A stretch of 64,000 nucleotides of DNA from Arctopsyche grandis (GCF_051622035.1 NC_135356.1:18837685-18901684), one strand, 5' to 3'. Shown: positions 11,934-24,004, numbered from the stretch's first letter. Notes: generated by a model not told the origin, from the sequence alone. Made by a program: numbers and translations.

Positions 11934-12790
11934 ATTTTTAAATGCTTTTTATTATTACGAAATTATGTTCACAATACATCTTATATCTATTTTAATAGCT
12001 ACTGATCTACTGATCTACTGATCATTTTCTATTTTACAATTTAATTTAATTTGGTTAGTAATCATAGTATTATATTATTCTAATGTTAATCTACAGCATA
12101 ATAGGAAAAATAGCTCAAAAACCTATTTACAATCCTTATAAAAGTTCATAATACATCTAATACATAATATTAATTAAAGACTCTCTAAAGTCGATGACCT
12201 AAAGCAGATTGTGTTTAGGTAATCTGTGTTTATACCTGAAGGGTATAGACATTTTGTTGTAATCACCGAGACTCTTCACAAGTGTGTTAGTATGGTTATT
12301 AGTGATTCTGTCATAGAATCTACTGGTTAGTTTGTTAGTAATGTCTGTAACAAACGGAATATTATACATGGCATGCAGTTTTTTCAAGTTAGTATATATG
12401 GGTGTATTATAAATTATTTTTAGGGATTTATTTTGTATTAATTGGAGCTTGGAAATATTAGTATTCGAGGCGTTATTCCATACCGGTGAAGCATAGGTTA
12501 ATAATGGTAATATGAGCGCGCGATATAATTTTATTTTATTTTGAGTTGATAAAGAACAATGGCGATTAAATATTGGATATATTGAGGATCTACCCGGCAT
12601 CGCCTTGTATTTCGCTGCCTCAATGTGAGGTGCCCATCTCATTCTTTTATCGAACGTTACTCCTAAATATTTTATTACTGACTGCCATTTCAGACTTTCT
12701 CCAGAGGGGATTTTCAGATCTGAACTTGGCTTATACTTTCTATTTATGCTTAGCATTTGGTTATAAATAATTTCTACATGCGGCATTAAC
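11934..12790 (-). mobile_element. Jockey-type non-LTR retrotransposon, 5'-truncated
   Basis: On the minus strand 12199-12786 encodes 195 residues of the C-terminal end of a Jockey-like ORF2, with IKYLGVTFDKRMRWAPHIE, LYRALILPLLTYASPVWNNA and LQLIQNKSLKIIYNTP, all typical of the region after the reverse transcriptase palm. A 3' UTR follows (11941-12198) with a short terminal A run. The catalytic part is absent, so it is dead. A second 3' UTR of the same family lies at 36185-36410. Second copy at 57623-58479. Confidence 0.88.
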
Positions 12791-13102
12791 TTGTGAAAAA
12801 GTTCTGACTAAAATAAAAAATTGTATTCAGTAAATTGGTAGAATCTGTTATTGTTTTATCAGTATTTTCGGAAGAATATTTAAGTTCTTGAAAACATTGG
12901 CTCAGCTTCTCTTGATTTTGATACCAGTTTAAATACTTAAAGTGACGTGTAGAAGGAAGTGTAGAAAGGTAGAAAGTGTAAGAGGTGTAGAAGGAAAGAC
13001 AAAAGGTGCAGAAGAAATGAGAAAAAGTGAGGAGCGTGTCAAGCGCGTGGCGCGGCGCGCACACGAACGCAACAAGAAATGTGTATAGCACTGTTGGTAA
13101 TA

Positions 13103-13136
13103 GCATCGTTTATGATCACAAAATCATAAACGATGC
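13103..13136. repeat. Perfect 14-bp hairpin inside the hAT element
   Basis: GCATCGTTTATGAT is followed by six bases and then its exact reverse complement. It lies about 180 bp from the right end of the hAT element. Second copy at 58792-58825. Confidence 0.6.
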
Positions 13137-13343
13137 CTCACTTTCTGATATTAGTACCGCGACGTATGATCATTATTGGATGTATCGGTGTGCGGGCGAG
13201 CTTAATACACGCTTACATAATATTGATACATACATTTATCTATATAATAATATTATTTTTTTCTCAATTTCCTTGGGGGTGCTGCAGTACCGCAGTGCGT
13301 ATGGACGAGCCGCCACTGGGTATATGTATGTAGATAGGTACAT

Positions 13344-13430
13344 ATGTATATCCAAGGTCTGCCCAGCAGCACCGCTTGGCCCAGGACTCGAACCCCGAGC
13401 CCTGTTCGGTAAATATAGAGCAATTAGATG
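13344..13430 (-). mobile_element. SINE fragment
   Basis: Read on the minus strand it has a B-box-like GGTTCGAGTCC followed by GGTGCTGCTGGGCAGACCTTGG, matching the region after the B box of the SINE at 18641. Only this part of the head is kept. Second copy at 59033-59119. Confidence 0.5.
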
Positions 13431-13778
13431 TAATCGATCGATGTGATTCCCGCATCACGAACGAAAAAAATGTTTGAGCGCCCCTCTCCTAATATAAAAT
13501 ACAATACGGACGTAATAATAATACATATGTACATTTGTACATCTATTCGAATGGGTGCATTCGACTATTTAATATTTAAGACGTGCCAAGAAGCCACGAA
13601 AATTATTGGTATAGGAAATCTTTTCAAAGCATTAAAATTTGATATACATTATAAATAAAGGCACATGGAACCGCACACTTATGTATCAGCAAGTTAATTA
13701 TAATATATTAAAGTCTCGCAAAAGCGGTTTTATTTGGTGTTGATAATTTTCTTGGTCCACTTAAGATTGGCTCGTGTA

Positions 13779-13781
<3 letters not shown>

Positions 13782-13855
<74 letters not shown>
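13782..13855. repeat. (AT)n microsatellite, copy 1
   Basis: A long AT run followed by TGTGTGTACATACATATG. The copy-2 tract (about 59470-59543) begins TTTATATA where this one begins ATTATATA, and the offset between the copies shifts by one base here. Confidence 0.9.
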
Positions 13856-13861
<6 letters not shown>

Positions 13862-15714
13862 ACATACATATGTACATGGCATATTGGTAACGTGCGGTTT
13901 TAACTTTAGTTATTAGTTTATTCGTGTGTGTGCTGTAACCGCACACGTTAAACCCGTTATTGAATCGATCCCATAATCTACTTTTACTTTCTTGCTTTTC
14001 TTTTTTTGGTATATTATATTTCTAGCGTAAAGCCTGTTGGCATCCAACGGGTGTGAAATTAATTTCAAAACACGTCAAATACAATTAAGTATTGTAATAA
14101 TAATTTGTTATAATTATACGTAGAAAGAACTACATTAATTAGAACCATTGGAGCTGCCGTATGTGCAATTGGAGTGGTACTCTTTTTTTTCTAAATAAAA
14201 CTTTGCACCGTCACAAAAATTTGCACGAAATTAAAGTGAGAAGTGGCGTTCTATTTCTCACCCCCCCCCCTCTCTCCCCCTTGAGAACTATCTCACAAAC
14301 CTAACTTTTTTTCTTCAAATGGGTGACATTTTTTCGAGCGTCAGGCCCCATTTATGTTATTCTGCATCTATGGGTTTGTATGCATAATTGATTTTGGGTA
14401 AGAGTTAAAATTCTGTATAGTGGCTTGCCGTGACTTTTAAAACAGGGGACTAGGTATAGAAAAAAAAAATATTTCTAACTTTTAAATTATAATAATTTAA
14501 CTTCAGGCGATGTGTATAATATTTCATTTTCATGCCAACAGAAATATCCTAAGTAGCCTATCTTTTTTAATAACATCTAGTTTGTCTTGATTGACAAACT
14601 CAATCTTCTGAATGATTTGTGGATCAATCGATCGATGATGCAACATTCCAAGGCCTCGTTATTCGCACTGATTTGATCTGAGGGAATCGTTTCGTAAACC
14701 GAGTTCCTTGCGATATTTGTACTCAATAAGTTGTGTAAATGTATGCTTGAAGAGACGAGTAAATTAAAAAATGTGTTGTCTTTGACAGAACGCCCATACA
14801 TAACAATTCGCCAGTACCGCGAAGGGAACAGAATTAAGACGGCGAGTCCGTGCAAGCGAACGACGCGGCGGGCCATACCATAAAAAAATCCGCTACCACT
14901 ACCCCAGGTAGGACTGATTCCAGTTTCTAAACTTTGCTATTCCGAGGAAACAATATCAATGTTGACAACGATTTGAATTTTTTGTAATTGACTTGTTGAT
15001 ATTTCAAAATTTTAGGCAAAAGATTTTAGGGGACTAGCATAGTCCTTCTAGTCCAATGATGGCACCCCGCTGCTTCTGTAATATCTATGTGGTTTAAAAT
15101 ACAATTTAAAATACACTATTTTTATTTTTTGTCAAACAAATGCGCGATTGAATAATTAAATGAAGCGAAATTATTTTAATTAAAATGGAAAATAGGCAAT
15201 TAAGAATAATTTGTTCCAAAGGTGAGAGTAGGTCCACCAAAATTTCAGAAAATTTATACCAACCTTTTCGGAAAAGCTAGGTGCTTTTCATCCGATAATT
15301 TAATAATTGGCGAGTGTTTGCAAACCCTACCTGACGCTCGGAATTAGATAATTTTATATAAAAACATGAAATCATGCTTGATATAATCTCGAGGTCGAAA
15401 GTTTTCACAGAGAAGATACTTTATCAATAGATACTTCGTATATATCACGAGTTCCCAACCCACGGGTCGCGACCTTTGGACACACGATATCATATTAATA
15501 GCAATCTTCGAGTGTTTTTATCCAAGCTTCAAAATTTGCACCAGAAAGTGAATCTTAAAAACTTAGCGTATCAGAGTTATTTGAAGGTCAACAATTCGCA
15601 CGTCAGTAAGTCGCCATGCTTGCCTTTCGAGTTTTATTTATATTTGCTACTGCATATCATTATGAGAGTGGATTAATTGTATATCCATATACATACATAT
15701 GTACATGTGGGTAC

Positions 15715-16804
15715 TAGGGTTTCTGATCCGGGTCGACTCGGGACAGACATTCCCGGGAATTCACGGAATTTGTGTTGTCCCGGGTCCCGGGAATTCTTAT
15801 CTAGAATCCCGGGAATCGGATTTTAAAAAAATCTTGAGAATATATAACATTTTCACTGCACAAAGGGAAATAATAAATCAAATACACAAAGAATCGTAAA
15901 TATTCTCAAAAGTTTATTGTTTAGCAATAAGTACAGCGCATTCCCCGAACGTGGAAGCTATATGACATCATGGTTCTGTGCGTTTGGCCAAAATCGTTTC
16001 TTGTAATTCTATTTTAGGAAAAGGACTCGGCCTTACCGATGAATTATTCCGAAAATTGAAAATTAAAATCGAAGAAAGCAGAAGCGTAAGACTGCTTCTT
16101 TTAACACAAATTTTAAATAATTCTGATTTTATACCGAACAAAACATTCTTTAAATGTTGTAATAAAAGCGAATTTATATCCTATGGTGAAATAATTATGA
16201 AGCGAGTATACATATATCCTTGTTGTATTGACGATTCCACAATAGTAGAAACTCTTTTAGATTCTGATGAAGATGAAACACTTGTGTTTGACGATGAATG
16301 AAGAATTAAATAAGGAGTTATCAAAGAAAAATTTACAAAATAACGTAAATAAAAATAGCCTCGACTTTAAAAAAGAAATTAAAATATATGTACATGCTGA
16401 AAGAAGAAAATAACGATAATTTAAAAAAAATGTTTATCGTCCCTTTTAACAATAAAACCAACTTCGACCGAAACTGAAAGAGTTTTTTCCATTGCCGGAA
16501 ATTTTTGTATCAAATCTAGAAATATGCTTTTGGATTATCTTTTAAATATTTTAGTATTCTTAAGAAGCTACTATAAGTTTACTTTTATAATTACATTTTT
16601 TCTAGTTAATAGATATATTATGTATTGTTTACATTTTTATATATTTCGTAAATAAATAAATATTTTTTTATTAATGAAAAAAAAATAAATTGAAAAAAAA
16701 AGTTGTTTTTACATGTGTCCCGGGATCCCGGGAATCCCGGGAACGATCCCGAGGTCCGTCCCGTGTCGCAGGAATTGAAAAAGTCCGGGAATACAGAAAC
16801 CCTA
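15715..16804 (+). mobile_element. hAT transposon with decayed transposase
   Basis: The ends read TAGGGTTTCTG and CAGAAACCCTA, with 8-bp flanks GTGGGTAC and GTGTGTAC (7 of 8). Subterminal CCCGGGA motifs cluster at both ends. Within it 16443-16580 encodes PTSTETERVFSIAGN and LVFLRSYYK, the conserved hAT C-terminal dimerisation segment. 15978-16301 is a 107-residue open stretch ending in an acidic tail that I do not recognise. Stop codons separate the parts. Second copy at 61403-62492. Confidence 0.82.
16443..16580 (+). pseudogene. hAT dimerisation-domain remnant
   Basis: Translation gives TKPTSTETERVFSIAGN-type sequence continuing to ILVFLRSYYKF, which matches the SxxERxFSxAG...FL core of hAT transposases. 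The N-terminal zinc finger and catalytic part cannot be assembled from the surrounding sequence. Second copy at 62131-62268. Confidence 0.75.
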
Positions 16805-17133
16805 GTGTGTACACGCAGAATGTGGTATGTGGAACGTCGACAAGTTCTCCTACATTTCTTAAAACCGTTATCGATCACTATCAAGCAAGGAAAAATACAA
16901 GGATGCAATTTTACCGAACACACCCAGGGGGTCTTTTTTTTGACGTTTTGAAAGGACTATACCTTGTACGCGACATTTTTTCTACATGTTTAAAAAACCC
17001 ACGTCCCACATTCACCGTTGTGTGATTTCGCCCTAAATCGTTTCAATGAGTCGAGAGAACATCAAAGATGATATTATCCATCTGCTGTAGGAAGAGACTT
17101 GGTTAAAACGCATATGCTGTCCTTTTTACCCCA

Positions 17134-17198
17134 TCTCGACCAATAGCATTTCGTAAGTACAATGTTCTATTGTCTGTACGATATGCTATTGGTCGAGA
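17134..17198. repeat. 65-bp imperfect inverted repeat
   Basis: TCTCGACCAATAGCAT at the left pairs with ATGCTATTGGTCGAGA at the right. It could be the remains of a small foldback element; no target duplication is seen. Second copy at 62822-62886. Confidence 0.5.
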
Positions 17199-18640
17199 AG
17201 CACTGAAAGAGATAACATGTACGTTTTACCTACATAAGTCTCTATCTGAACACTGATTTTTACCGAAGGGTTGATACACCCAAAAATGTTTCTACTCAAA
17301 TGGAAAATATGTATGTATGTAGTACATATGCACGTACATATGTATGTTGAAACATAAATTCAATTTGCTTATCATTTTATTGAAACTTCATGAATTGGGC
17401 AAAAGCATAAATGAGAAATAGATAAAATAAGAAGAGGTATGTAAAAATAAAAGTATTCGCGATAATTTTTGGGGACTTTCTTCGCGGTTGTATCGATTGA
17501 AATGGAATGTAGATGTCAGATGCCTAAGGGCCGCGTCAGGGTCACGTGGGAAATGGGGCAAAATGGTTTGGGGGAGGAGGAAAAAGCGTCGGAGCAAGTT
17601 AGGGAGGGTCGGGTTTTCACTCTCGTTGAATCTGACCTACCTCAAACATAGACAGACAATTTTATGCAACAGCAATGCATATATTTTTAACCAGATTTAT
17701 TAAAAAACAAAAAGAAGTTGTTAAAATAAATCGTAAGTAAGTATATTGTGCATATGTACATGTACATACATGTACGTAAGTATGTATATTGTGCATATGT
17801 ACATGTACATATGAATATATTATGCGTGTATAGTAAAAAGTTTTGTTTAATTTCCTGTTCTAAAATTTAACAAAATCGACAAAAAACGAGTTTTACGCTA
17901 GTGGTAAGAACAACCTGTCATGGGTCTGTATGTACATACAATGTATGAAAACCTGAAAATTAAAACAAAACTGTGTTTAAACGTAGACCTATGTATTGAA
18001 ATGAAAATATTATAGTTGTTTAAGAACTCTTGCCACACTGGTGGGTAGCGAGTGACCAGGACTTTTATTTTATTTTATTTCTCCAAATATACTGAATGCA
18101 GGGTTCGATATTTTATGTATTCCTATTCAAAACCTCGATGATTTTCGCCGGAAGCCCTTGTATGTACATATGCACATATGTACATGGCCTCACAGTACGC
18201 CATATAGAGGAAATTCAGTACGACACACTCAACGATCAGTGTGAGGATGATATCTTCTTAGCTTATTTCATTACAAGCACTTATTTTATATTATTCGACG
18301 TATAATAGATGATAAAATGATTTTTATAGCTAATTACAATAATAATCCTCGCAGATTTTGCATAATTTATGAAGCTTGACGTCCAGCACAGTGGCTAGTG
18401 GATTTGTTTGGCACAGTAAGGCAAGTGTTAATTTCAATTTTTTAGTAAGATCATTTACGGTGCTTCATACACTTTTATTTATACTGCGGACTAACTGTAA
18501 AGCTATTTAATTATTACTATTATAATATTGTTATTCTTGCTTTAAATATTATAATTACGAAGCAAGTAAATATTATTTTTATTGCGATATATGCAATATA
18601 ATTTACCGCTAATTTGTGAATAATGTATGCTAATATGTAA

Positions 18641-19880
18641 GCCAGAAGCATGATTCGGTAGTTACGCTTATGTTAAGCACCGAAAGGTCGTCTGGTTCGA
18701 TCCCGTGCTAATCTTCAATACTGCTGGGCAGACTTGGATATTTGTGACTCCAAGTCGATCGTTTCCTATCAGAGTTTGCCGATTTATCTGTATCATTGTT
18801 GAAACGGTTCCTCAATCAAAGTGGCAAAAACCATTATATCTACTATGTCACCACTATCTGAATCTGATTTATGTACAATATGTAAAAAATTATGTACAAG
18901 TCTAAATTAGGGCATCCAATCCCGGAAGGTTTTTCAGCACAGGGATTGCGGTGCTGGAAATTTCCGATCCCGGGATCCCGGTGCTAGCACCGGGAAATTA
19001 AATGTATAAATGTATTTTTTTCAATTGAATATTTTTTGTATTTATTTAAAAAAATATACACGGAAATACAAATATACTTAAAATATTAGTTATAATAATA
19101 ATAGTATTTATGTATTATATTATTATATTTGTTATTTTTATTATATAGTACTGAATTTAATTATTATTAATATACTAATATACAGATTCTAGCGTTTTCA
19201 CCAAATCATGAATCAATTCAAAGTCTTTCTCTTCAAATGAAATGAGTGAATCCACATCAATCAATGACTTTGAAATACAGTTTTTTGACGTCAATTTTTA
19301 AATAAATTTCTTTTCCGTATTTTTAAATACATATGTATTTAAAATCATTCAAATCATTCAAAATATTTTTTATGAAAATGAAAAATGAAAAATATATATT
19401 TTCATTACATTTATAATGAGTGCGATTATATTAACGTGAGTGTATATTAACGAAGAGTGCGTGCGTCCAGAACACGTGTTCAGACCAATGGTTGAAACAA
19501 CTGATTCTCAAAAATTTGTATAAAAAACAATATTTTAAAGCGGATGACCTCTTATAACGTTGACTTATGTTTTATAAATATTATTTTTGTAAAAATAATA
19601 TTTTTAAATAAATGTCTGTCAGTACCGTAATCCTGGCATTGTGACTAGTTTCAGTACCGGGATTCACGGTACCAGAAAACGCCGGGATGCCCTAGACTAA
19701 ATCCATATACATATGTACAATGTCTCTATGGATTAATTAATTAATTAATTAACAGTTAATTTCGTGTTCGTCAGCATCTCGAAATTCATCGATTTGTGTA
19801 CATAATAAAAAATTCTGCAATGTTTGTAATTGGCTAGGAAGGCGCATTAGAGTATACCTATAAGGCCTTCCTGGTATATA
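18641..19880 (+). mobile_element. tRNA-derived SINE split by a hAT-type insertion
   Basis: The SINE head (18641-18907) has a B box GGTTCGATCCC and the family body TTGTGACTCCAAGTCGATCG. It resumes after the inserted element at about 19703 with TTCGTGTTCGTCAGC and the tail GGAAGGCGCATT..GGCCTTCCTGG, whose ends can form a stem. The uninterrupted relative at 24989-25390 shows the two halves belong together. The 3' tail is TATATGTAAATA-rich. Confidence 0.78.
18908..19694. mobile_element. Non-autonomous hAT-type element inside a SINE
   Basis: The ends read TAGGGCATCC and GGATGCCCTA in inverted form, with 8-bp flanks GTCTAAAT and GACTAAAT (7 of 8). Subterminal CCCGGGATCCCGG motifs resemble those of the element at 15715-16804. 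The interior is AT-rich with no transposase. The duplicated octamer is SINE sequence, so the SINE was there first. Confidence 0.75.
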
Positions 19881-20129
19881 TGTATATACATATATGTAAA
19901 TATGTAAAATAAAATAAAATAATTTTACATAATAGGTTCTCACGAATAGAAGATTTTTACTAGCGAATTTTTTTAGATAGTTTTGGACATGTAAATAATC
20001 TTAAGTGAAACATAAAAGAGGTTTGTAAAAATGCGTGCGATTCAGTGTGTTTACGCCTTTAAGATGCAGAGTAGTGCGTGGCACGTGATTATTGAAATTC
20101 TTATCGATACGACGTGAATTTTTTTCAAA

Positions 20130-20640
20130 TTTGAGTTGACCGGAAATGGTACCTCCCCTTTTTTTGAGTTTTTGAATTCAATTATCTCCCAAACGTCCAA
20201 TTCAAGAAATTATAAATTTTATAACCTAATATTTTTTGAAATTTTTACCTGAATCGGAAGTAGTATTTTTACTATAGAGAACCGAGGTTTTTTATATTTT
20301 TCTCAGAAACCTTTTGGTTTATTGAACTGAAATTTCATATCTAGAAGTTTAATACCAAGTTATGTATAAAATTTGGTAGGCATCCGTCAACCGAAGGGTC
20401 AGTTAACTCTTGTTCGATTTTTCTTCCACTATTTTTTTCGACCCCTAAAAAAATCACTTAATTTAATAAACCGGAAGTGGGATTTTTTCACCTTAGAAAG
20501 GTCAAAAATGTTGTGACCACACGATTTTTACCACACCACAGAACGTATCAAGCCGTAAATTTATATTTGTATTCTTCATGTACTAACTTAGAGCTGATAA
20601 GGTTTTGGTCAGAATTCGTAAACCGGAAGTAGTATTTTTT
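20130..20640. repeat. Diverged dispersed repeat with CGGAAGT motifs
   Basis: Four segments carry ACCGGAAATGGTA, AATCGGAAGTAGTATTTTT, AACCGGAAGTGGGATTTTTT and AACCGGAAGTAGTATTTTTT, spaced roughly 120-220 bp apart. This looks like an old repeated unit, but no ends were found. Confidence 0.4.
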
Positions 20641-22539
20641 TTTAAAACAATATTTCATTATTTTATTTTTACCTTATTTTTATATTATTTTTATTTTCTT
20701 GATATTTAATGTGTATAAGTAATATTGATTCAAGATCAATTACTCGGAATTCAATATTTTAGAGATCTGGCAACTATGAAATATTATACTTTTGGAGTAG
20801 GTCTTCCTCACTTCGTCTACTTGAGATTTTGCTAAATGGAAGCCATTATAGATGAGAATGTATGTACATACATACATACAATTTGTAATGACCCACGGTG
20901 CGAATATAACAAACGACAAAATGGCGTCTATTTGGATGAAATATGTACCTATGTATGTAGCCCAGTTGAGATCTGTATTGTACGCAATGTATTAAAAAAA
21001 AGAGTCGCATCGATGGACCAGTGAAATTAAAGGTCCAATTTTTTCTCATACAGAAGGTTAATAAACTGCTCAAAAAATTACAAAGAGTTGTGCGAAAATA
21101 TTCATGCAACAATGAATATCGGTCTTTTGCATACTTCGAACGAACAATTATTGTAAGAAAAAATACATGGAAAGGCCATTACATAAATTTGTGGTTGTAA
21201 ATTGACAGACTTTTTAATGATGCGTAACATATTTTCCCACATTCGGTTTATAGCGTCGTATCGATTGCAATTTACATTTAATAGTTACTGTGACTTTTCA
21301 GGAAGGTCATTATAGATTTGAATACCTCTGTAGAAAATATCTCCTGCAGTTCTTACTATCTTTATCATAACTATAATTTATTTCTAATTCTAGTTTTAAA
21401 GTTATGTATATATCTATTACTAACTATGTAATTATTAAAATATTTAGGTAATAGATTATTACCAAGTTTATATACAAATTTTAACGTGCTTTCTTTGAGA
21501 CTATTTCTAAATATCCAACCATTCCAATTTATCTAACATACTCTCAACATTCTTACGTTCCTTCACATTCAAAATTGCACGCATTGCAAATTGATTATGT
21601 ATATAAGTAACAATTTAAATGTAAATTAAACTGTTTCTTATATACATTCTACATGCATAGTATGTTTAAACGTGCACGGTATGCTCAGTATCGATCTCAA
21701 ATTTTAACGGTTTTTAGAAAATCTATGCGTGCATGAGTATTTAGAAGAAGTTGCAAAAATGATAACACGTCAAAAATCATTTACACAGCTTCAAATGTCG
21801 ATTACGAAAATTTCAATGTTCGTGTTTGTATAGTATAATGAATTTGTGTGGCCACAAGCATTTCAGGGCTTAAATGGGAGATTTTCACTGTTCAGACTGT
21901 TCGTCGAAAAGAGTGAAAGAAATATGTAGAAAGAGAGTATGTCGCATTGCGCAAGTGTCAGATCGATGCAAATCAAGTCGATCATTTACAAAGAGTTTGT
22001 TTTTTATGTATGTATTTAGAAAAGGCTTTCATAAGAATAACTCGGCTTTTGTGACCGGTCGCTTTCTTCCATACGATGACGTTCTTTCTGCCAGAACAAT
22101 GATGAATAATTATGTTTGGCATACGAAATGATCTCGACGCAGAGTATAAGTATTTGCTCTCGATAGATTTCCATAACTAATCTTCATATTAATTTAAAAA
22201 AAATAGTCGTTTTCTAAAAGTAGGTTAACCATGCTGAAGAATTAAATTCGAGATATTTAAAATAAAAGAAAACATATTGATCCAAGGTTATTTTATACAA
22301 AACGTAAAATATCTATCGATAATTAATAAGAACGAGATTAAAAGCAAGGATTTATTTGGTCAGTAACAATTGGGAACATGAGAGAGAGAGTATCCACTAT
22401 CTAAGTGCATTCCTGGGTGAACAATATAGACCCCGGATTAGGCTAACGGGACTCGAACAAAGTAAGTGCCTGGAGTTCTCACAGAATGATACTCACCACG
22501 GTAGAACTTTACGTGCCAATGTATATATATAAATGGATC

Positions 22540-22705
22540 GGGGAAGTTGTGGTGTATAAATTGTCCTTTATAAGGAGGTATACACGGTAGATCAGATTAT
22601 TCTGGAGTGAGCGGTGGTTACGCGTGGACCTCCTGAATTGATTGAATGAATGTTGTGAAGCGACTTTGGCCTTTAATTTAGATCCTGAACCCACCCCTAC
22701 GTAAC
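22540..22705 (+). mobile_element. Diverged LTR fragment, possibly a solo LTR end
   Basis: It resembles, in reverse complement, the start of the LTR at 31824. Shared blocks include TTATAAGG, CTCCTGAAT, TGTGAAGCGAC, GATCCTGAACCCACCC and the terminal TACGTAACA. The other LTR end and any internal region are not visible, so it is a fragment of a related, older insertion in the opposite orientation. Confidence 0.55.
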
Positions 22706-23887
22706 ACTATATTATAGTAAAATGGTTTTCTTGAAGTCAAAAACACGTTTATAATTTTATAGAATGGACATTCTGACGAATGCAATAAAAGTATTTACAG
22801 ACCAAATTTGTTGAATTGTCTGACCAAAACTTAAGTTGCCGAGAATAGATTGCTTATCTTAATGATTGTACAAGTAAATGTATAAATATTTTAAAATTAA
22901 AAGAAGAGAATGTTAGGAATCTTGGGATACGGGTTGGGAGTCACTGAATTAGAGAAACAGTTGAAAATTTTACACACTGCTGTCATTTTCGAGGTGGATC
23001 TATCAGAGCGAAAATTTCGCAACCGAGGCGTGTGTATCCATACCGTAAGATATGCAAATATTAAATAATTAAACAATGATTCGATTTTACTTTCGCGTAA
23101 TTAGCTCATATAATTAAGTATAAAAAATAGATGAAAAATAAAACTCCAAATACGACCATTGAAATGTGCATTTGAAATGCAATAAAAATATAGTAAATAA
23201 AAAGTAGAGGGCAAAATTTTTGAAAAAATCGTTGCTTAATTTAGGGTTTCCAACGCCGGTTACCGGTAGAAATATGTTGATATTAATTTTTAAACATTTT
23301 TAGCCCTAGAAATTGCCAATTTCAAGTACAATATGTATGTACATGAATGTGGGTCCTAACGCTTCTATCTTGAATTTTGACCTCCAACTGGTGAAAGGTG
23401 GTTATTAAATCACATATGTACGTATATTTATTGTATATCATGTATTTTATGAAGCCACACAGAAAAAATATCGCTGCATATCTCGAGGTCAAATTTTCTA
23501 ATGATCACAAAATTTCATCTATGCTAAAAATCAGGGGCAGTCAAAAACAAGACGAACGAAATGGCCAGTTGAAATAAGAAAATCGCAATATTACTCGATT
23601 ATTATTTAAATAAAAATTATGTGTACAAGTTTATTTTATATGGAGAGATGGATTGGTAGCGACAGGTTGAAAATGCGGCTACAAAACGCAACATTTATGC
23701 CAAATGGCCATTTTAATTTGAATAAGCACACGTTCGCTAGCCGTACGTAACGAATAATACAGAGTGAATGGCAATAAACATGGCGCTTCTGTCTGCCAGT
23801 TATTTAGATACAGCATACTAAAAAAAAACAACATTGGATATCGACATTTGAAATATTTATACTAATGCGGCCATGTGATAATATATA

Positions 23888-23923
23888 CATACATAGGATA
23901 TTTCTCAGGGTTCGTATACATAA

Positions 23924-23979
<56 letters not shown>

Positions 23980-24004
23980 ACGAACCCTGAGAATCCTATG
24001 TATG
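23888..24004. repeat. Long hairpin with (AT)n at its centre
   Basis: CATACATAGGATATTTCTCA with GGGTTCGTATACAT (34 bases) pairs with 23974-24004, missing only three bases of the arm. The loop is a run of AT. The arms hold unique sequence, so this is more than a simple microsatellite. Confidence 0.75.

Larger units (their letters stand above)
11241..13318 (-). mobile_element. hAT transposon, decayed, interrupted by a Jockey fragment
   Basis: The ends are CAGTGGCGGCTCGT and ACGAGCCGCCACTG, exactly complementary, with a perfect 8-bp target duplication GGTATATG (11233-11240 and 13319-13326). On the minus strand 11568-11759 encodes LDKEKLQTELELFYSRKEM, which resembles the C-terminal region of the ZMYM1-like hAT transposase group. 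The rest of the transposase is lost. A minus-strand Jockey piece (11934 to about 12790) sits inside. Second copy at 56930-59007. Confidence 0.85.
1..18312. repeat. Left copy of an 18.3-kb near-identical duplication
   Basis: This block recurs as 45702-64000. The offset is 45,701 bp up to the (AT)n tract near 8.3 kb, 45,689 bp up to the (AT)n tract near 13.8 kb, and 45,688 bp after that. Exons, transposons and target-site duplications inside it correspond one to one. The copy is cut by both window edges, so its true length is unknown. Spot comparison found one base difference (T at 15549, C at 61237) besides the tract lengths. Confidence 0.97.
7947..18312. other. No coding exon found upstream of the Met bHLH exon (copy 1)
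   Basis: The 5' end of Met should lie here or further right, but no exon encoding an N-terminus could be supported. What is visible is repeat sequence: hAT-type elements at 8529-9274, 11241-13318 and 15715-16804, a piggyBac-like MITE at 10504-11068, a minus-strand SINE near 9.75-9.98 kb, (AT)n tracts near 8.3 and 13.8 kb, and short hairpins. The stretches 9285-9740, 13460-13780, 13860-15700 and 16810-18312 hold nothing I recognise beyond AT-rich sequence and short inverted repeats. Confidence 0.6.

Noticed and set aside
12786..13446. Open frames of 106 and 139 residues near the right end of the hAT element
   Set aside because: They cross element boundaries (Jockey edge, hAT end, SINE fragment), so they cannot be single genes.
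14577..14876. A 99-residue minus-strand open frame
   Set aside because: No recognisable motif or splice context; it recurs only because it lies in the duplicated block.
21874..22131. An 85-residue Cys/Lys-rich open frame as a small gene
   Set aside because: The composition is unremarkable, there is no known motif, and it is isolated in AT-rich sequence.
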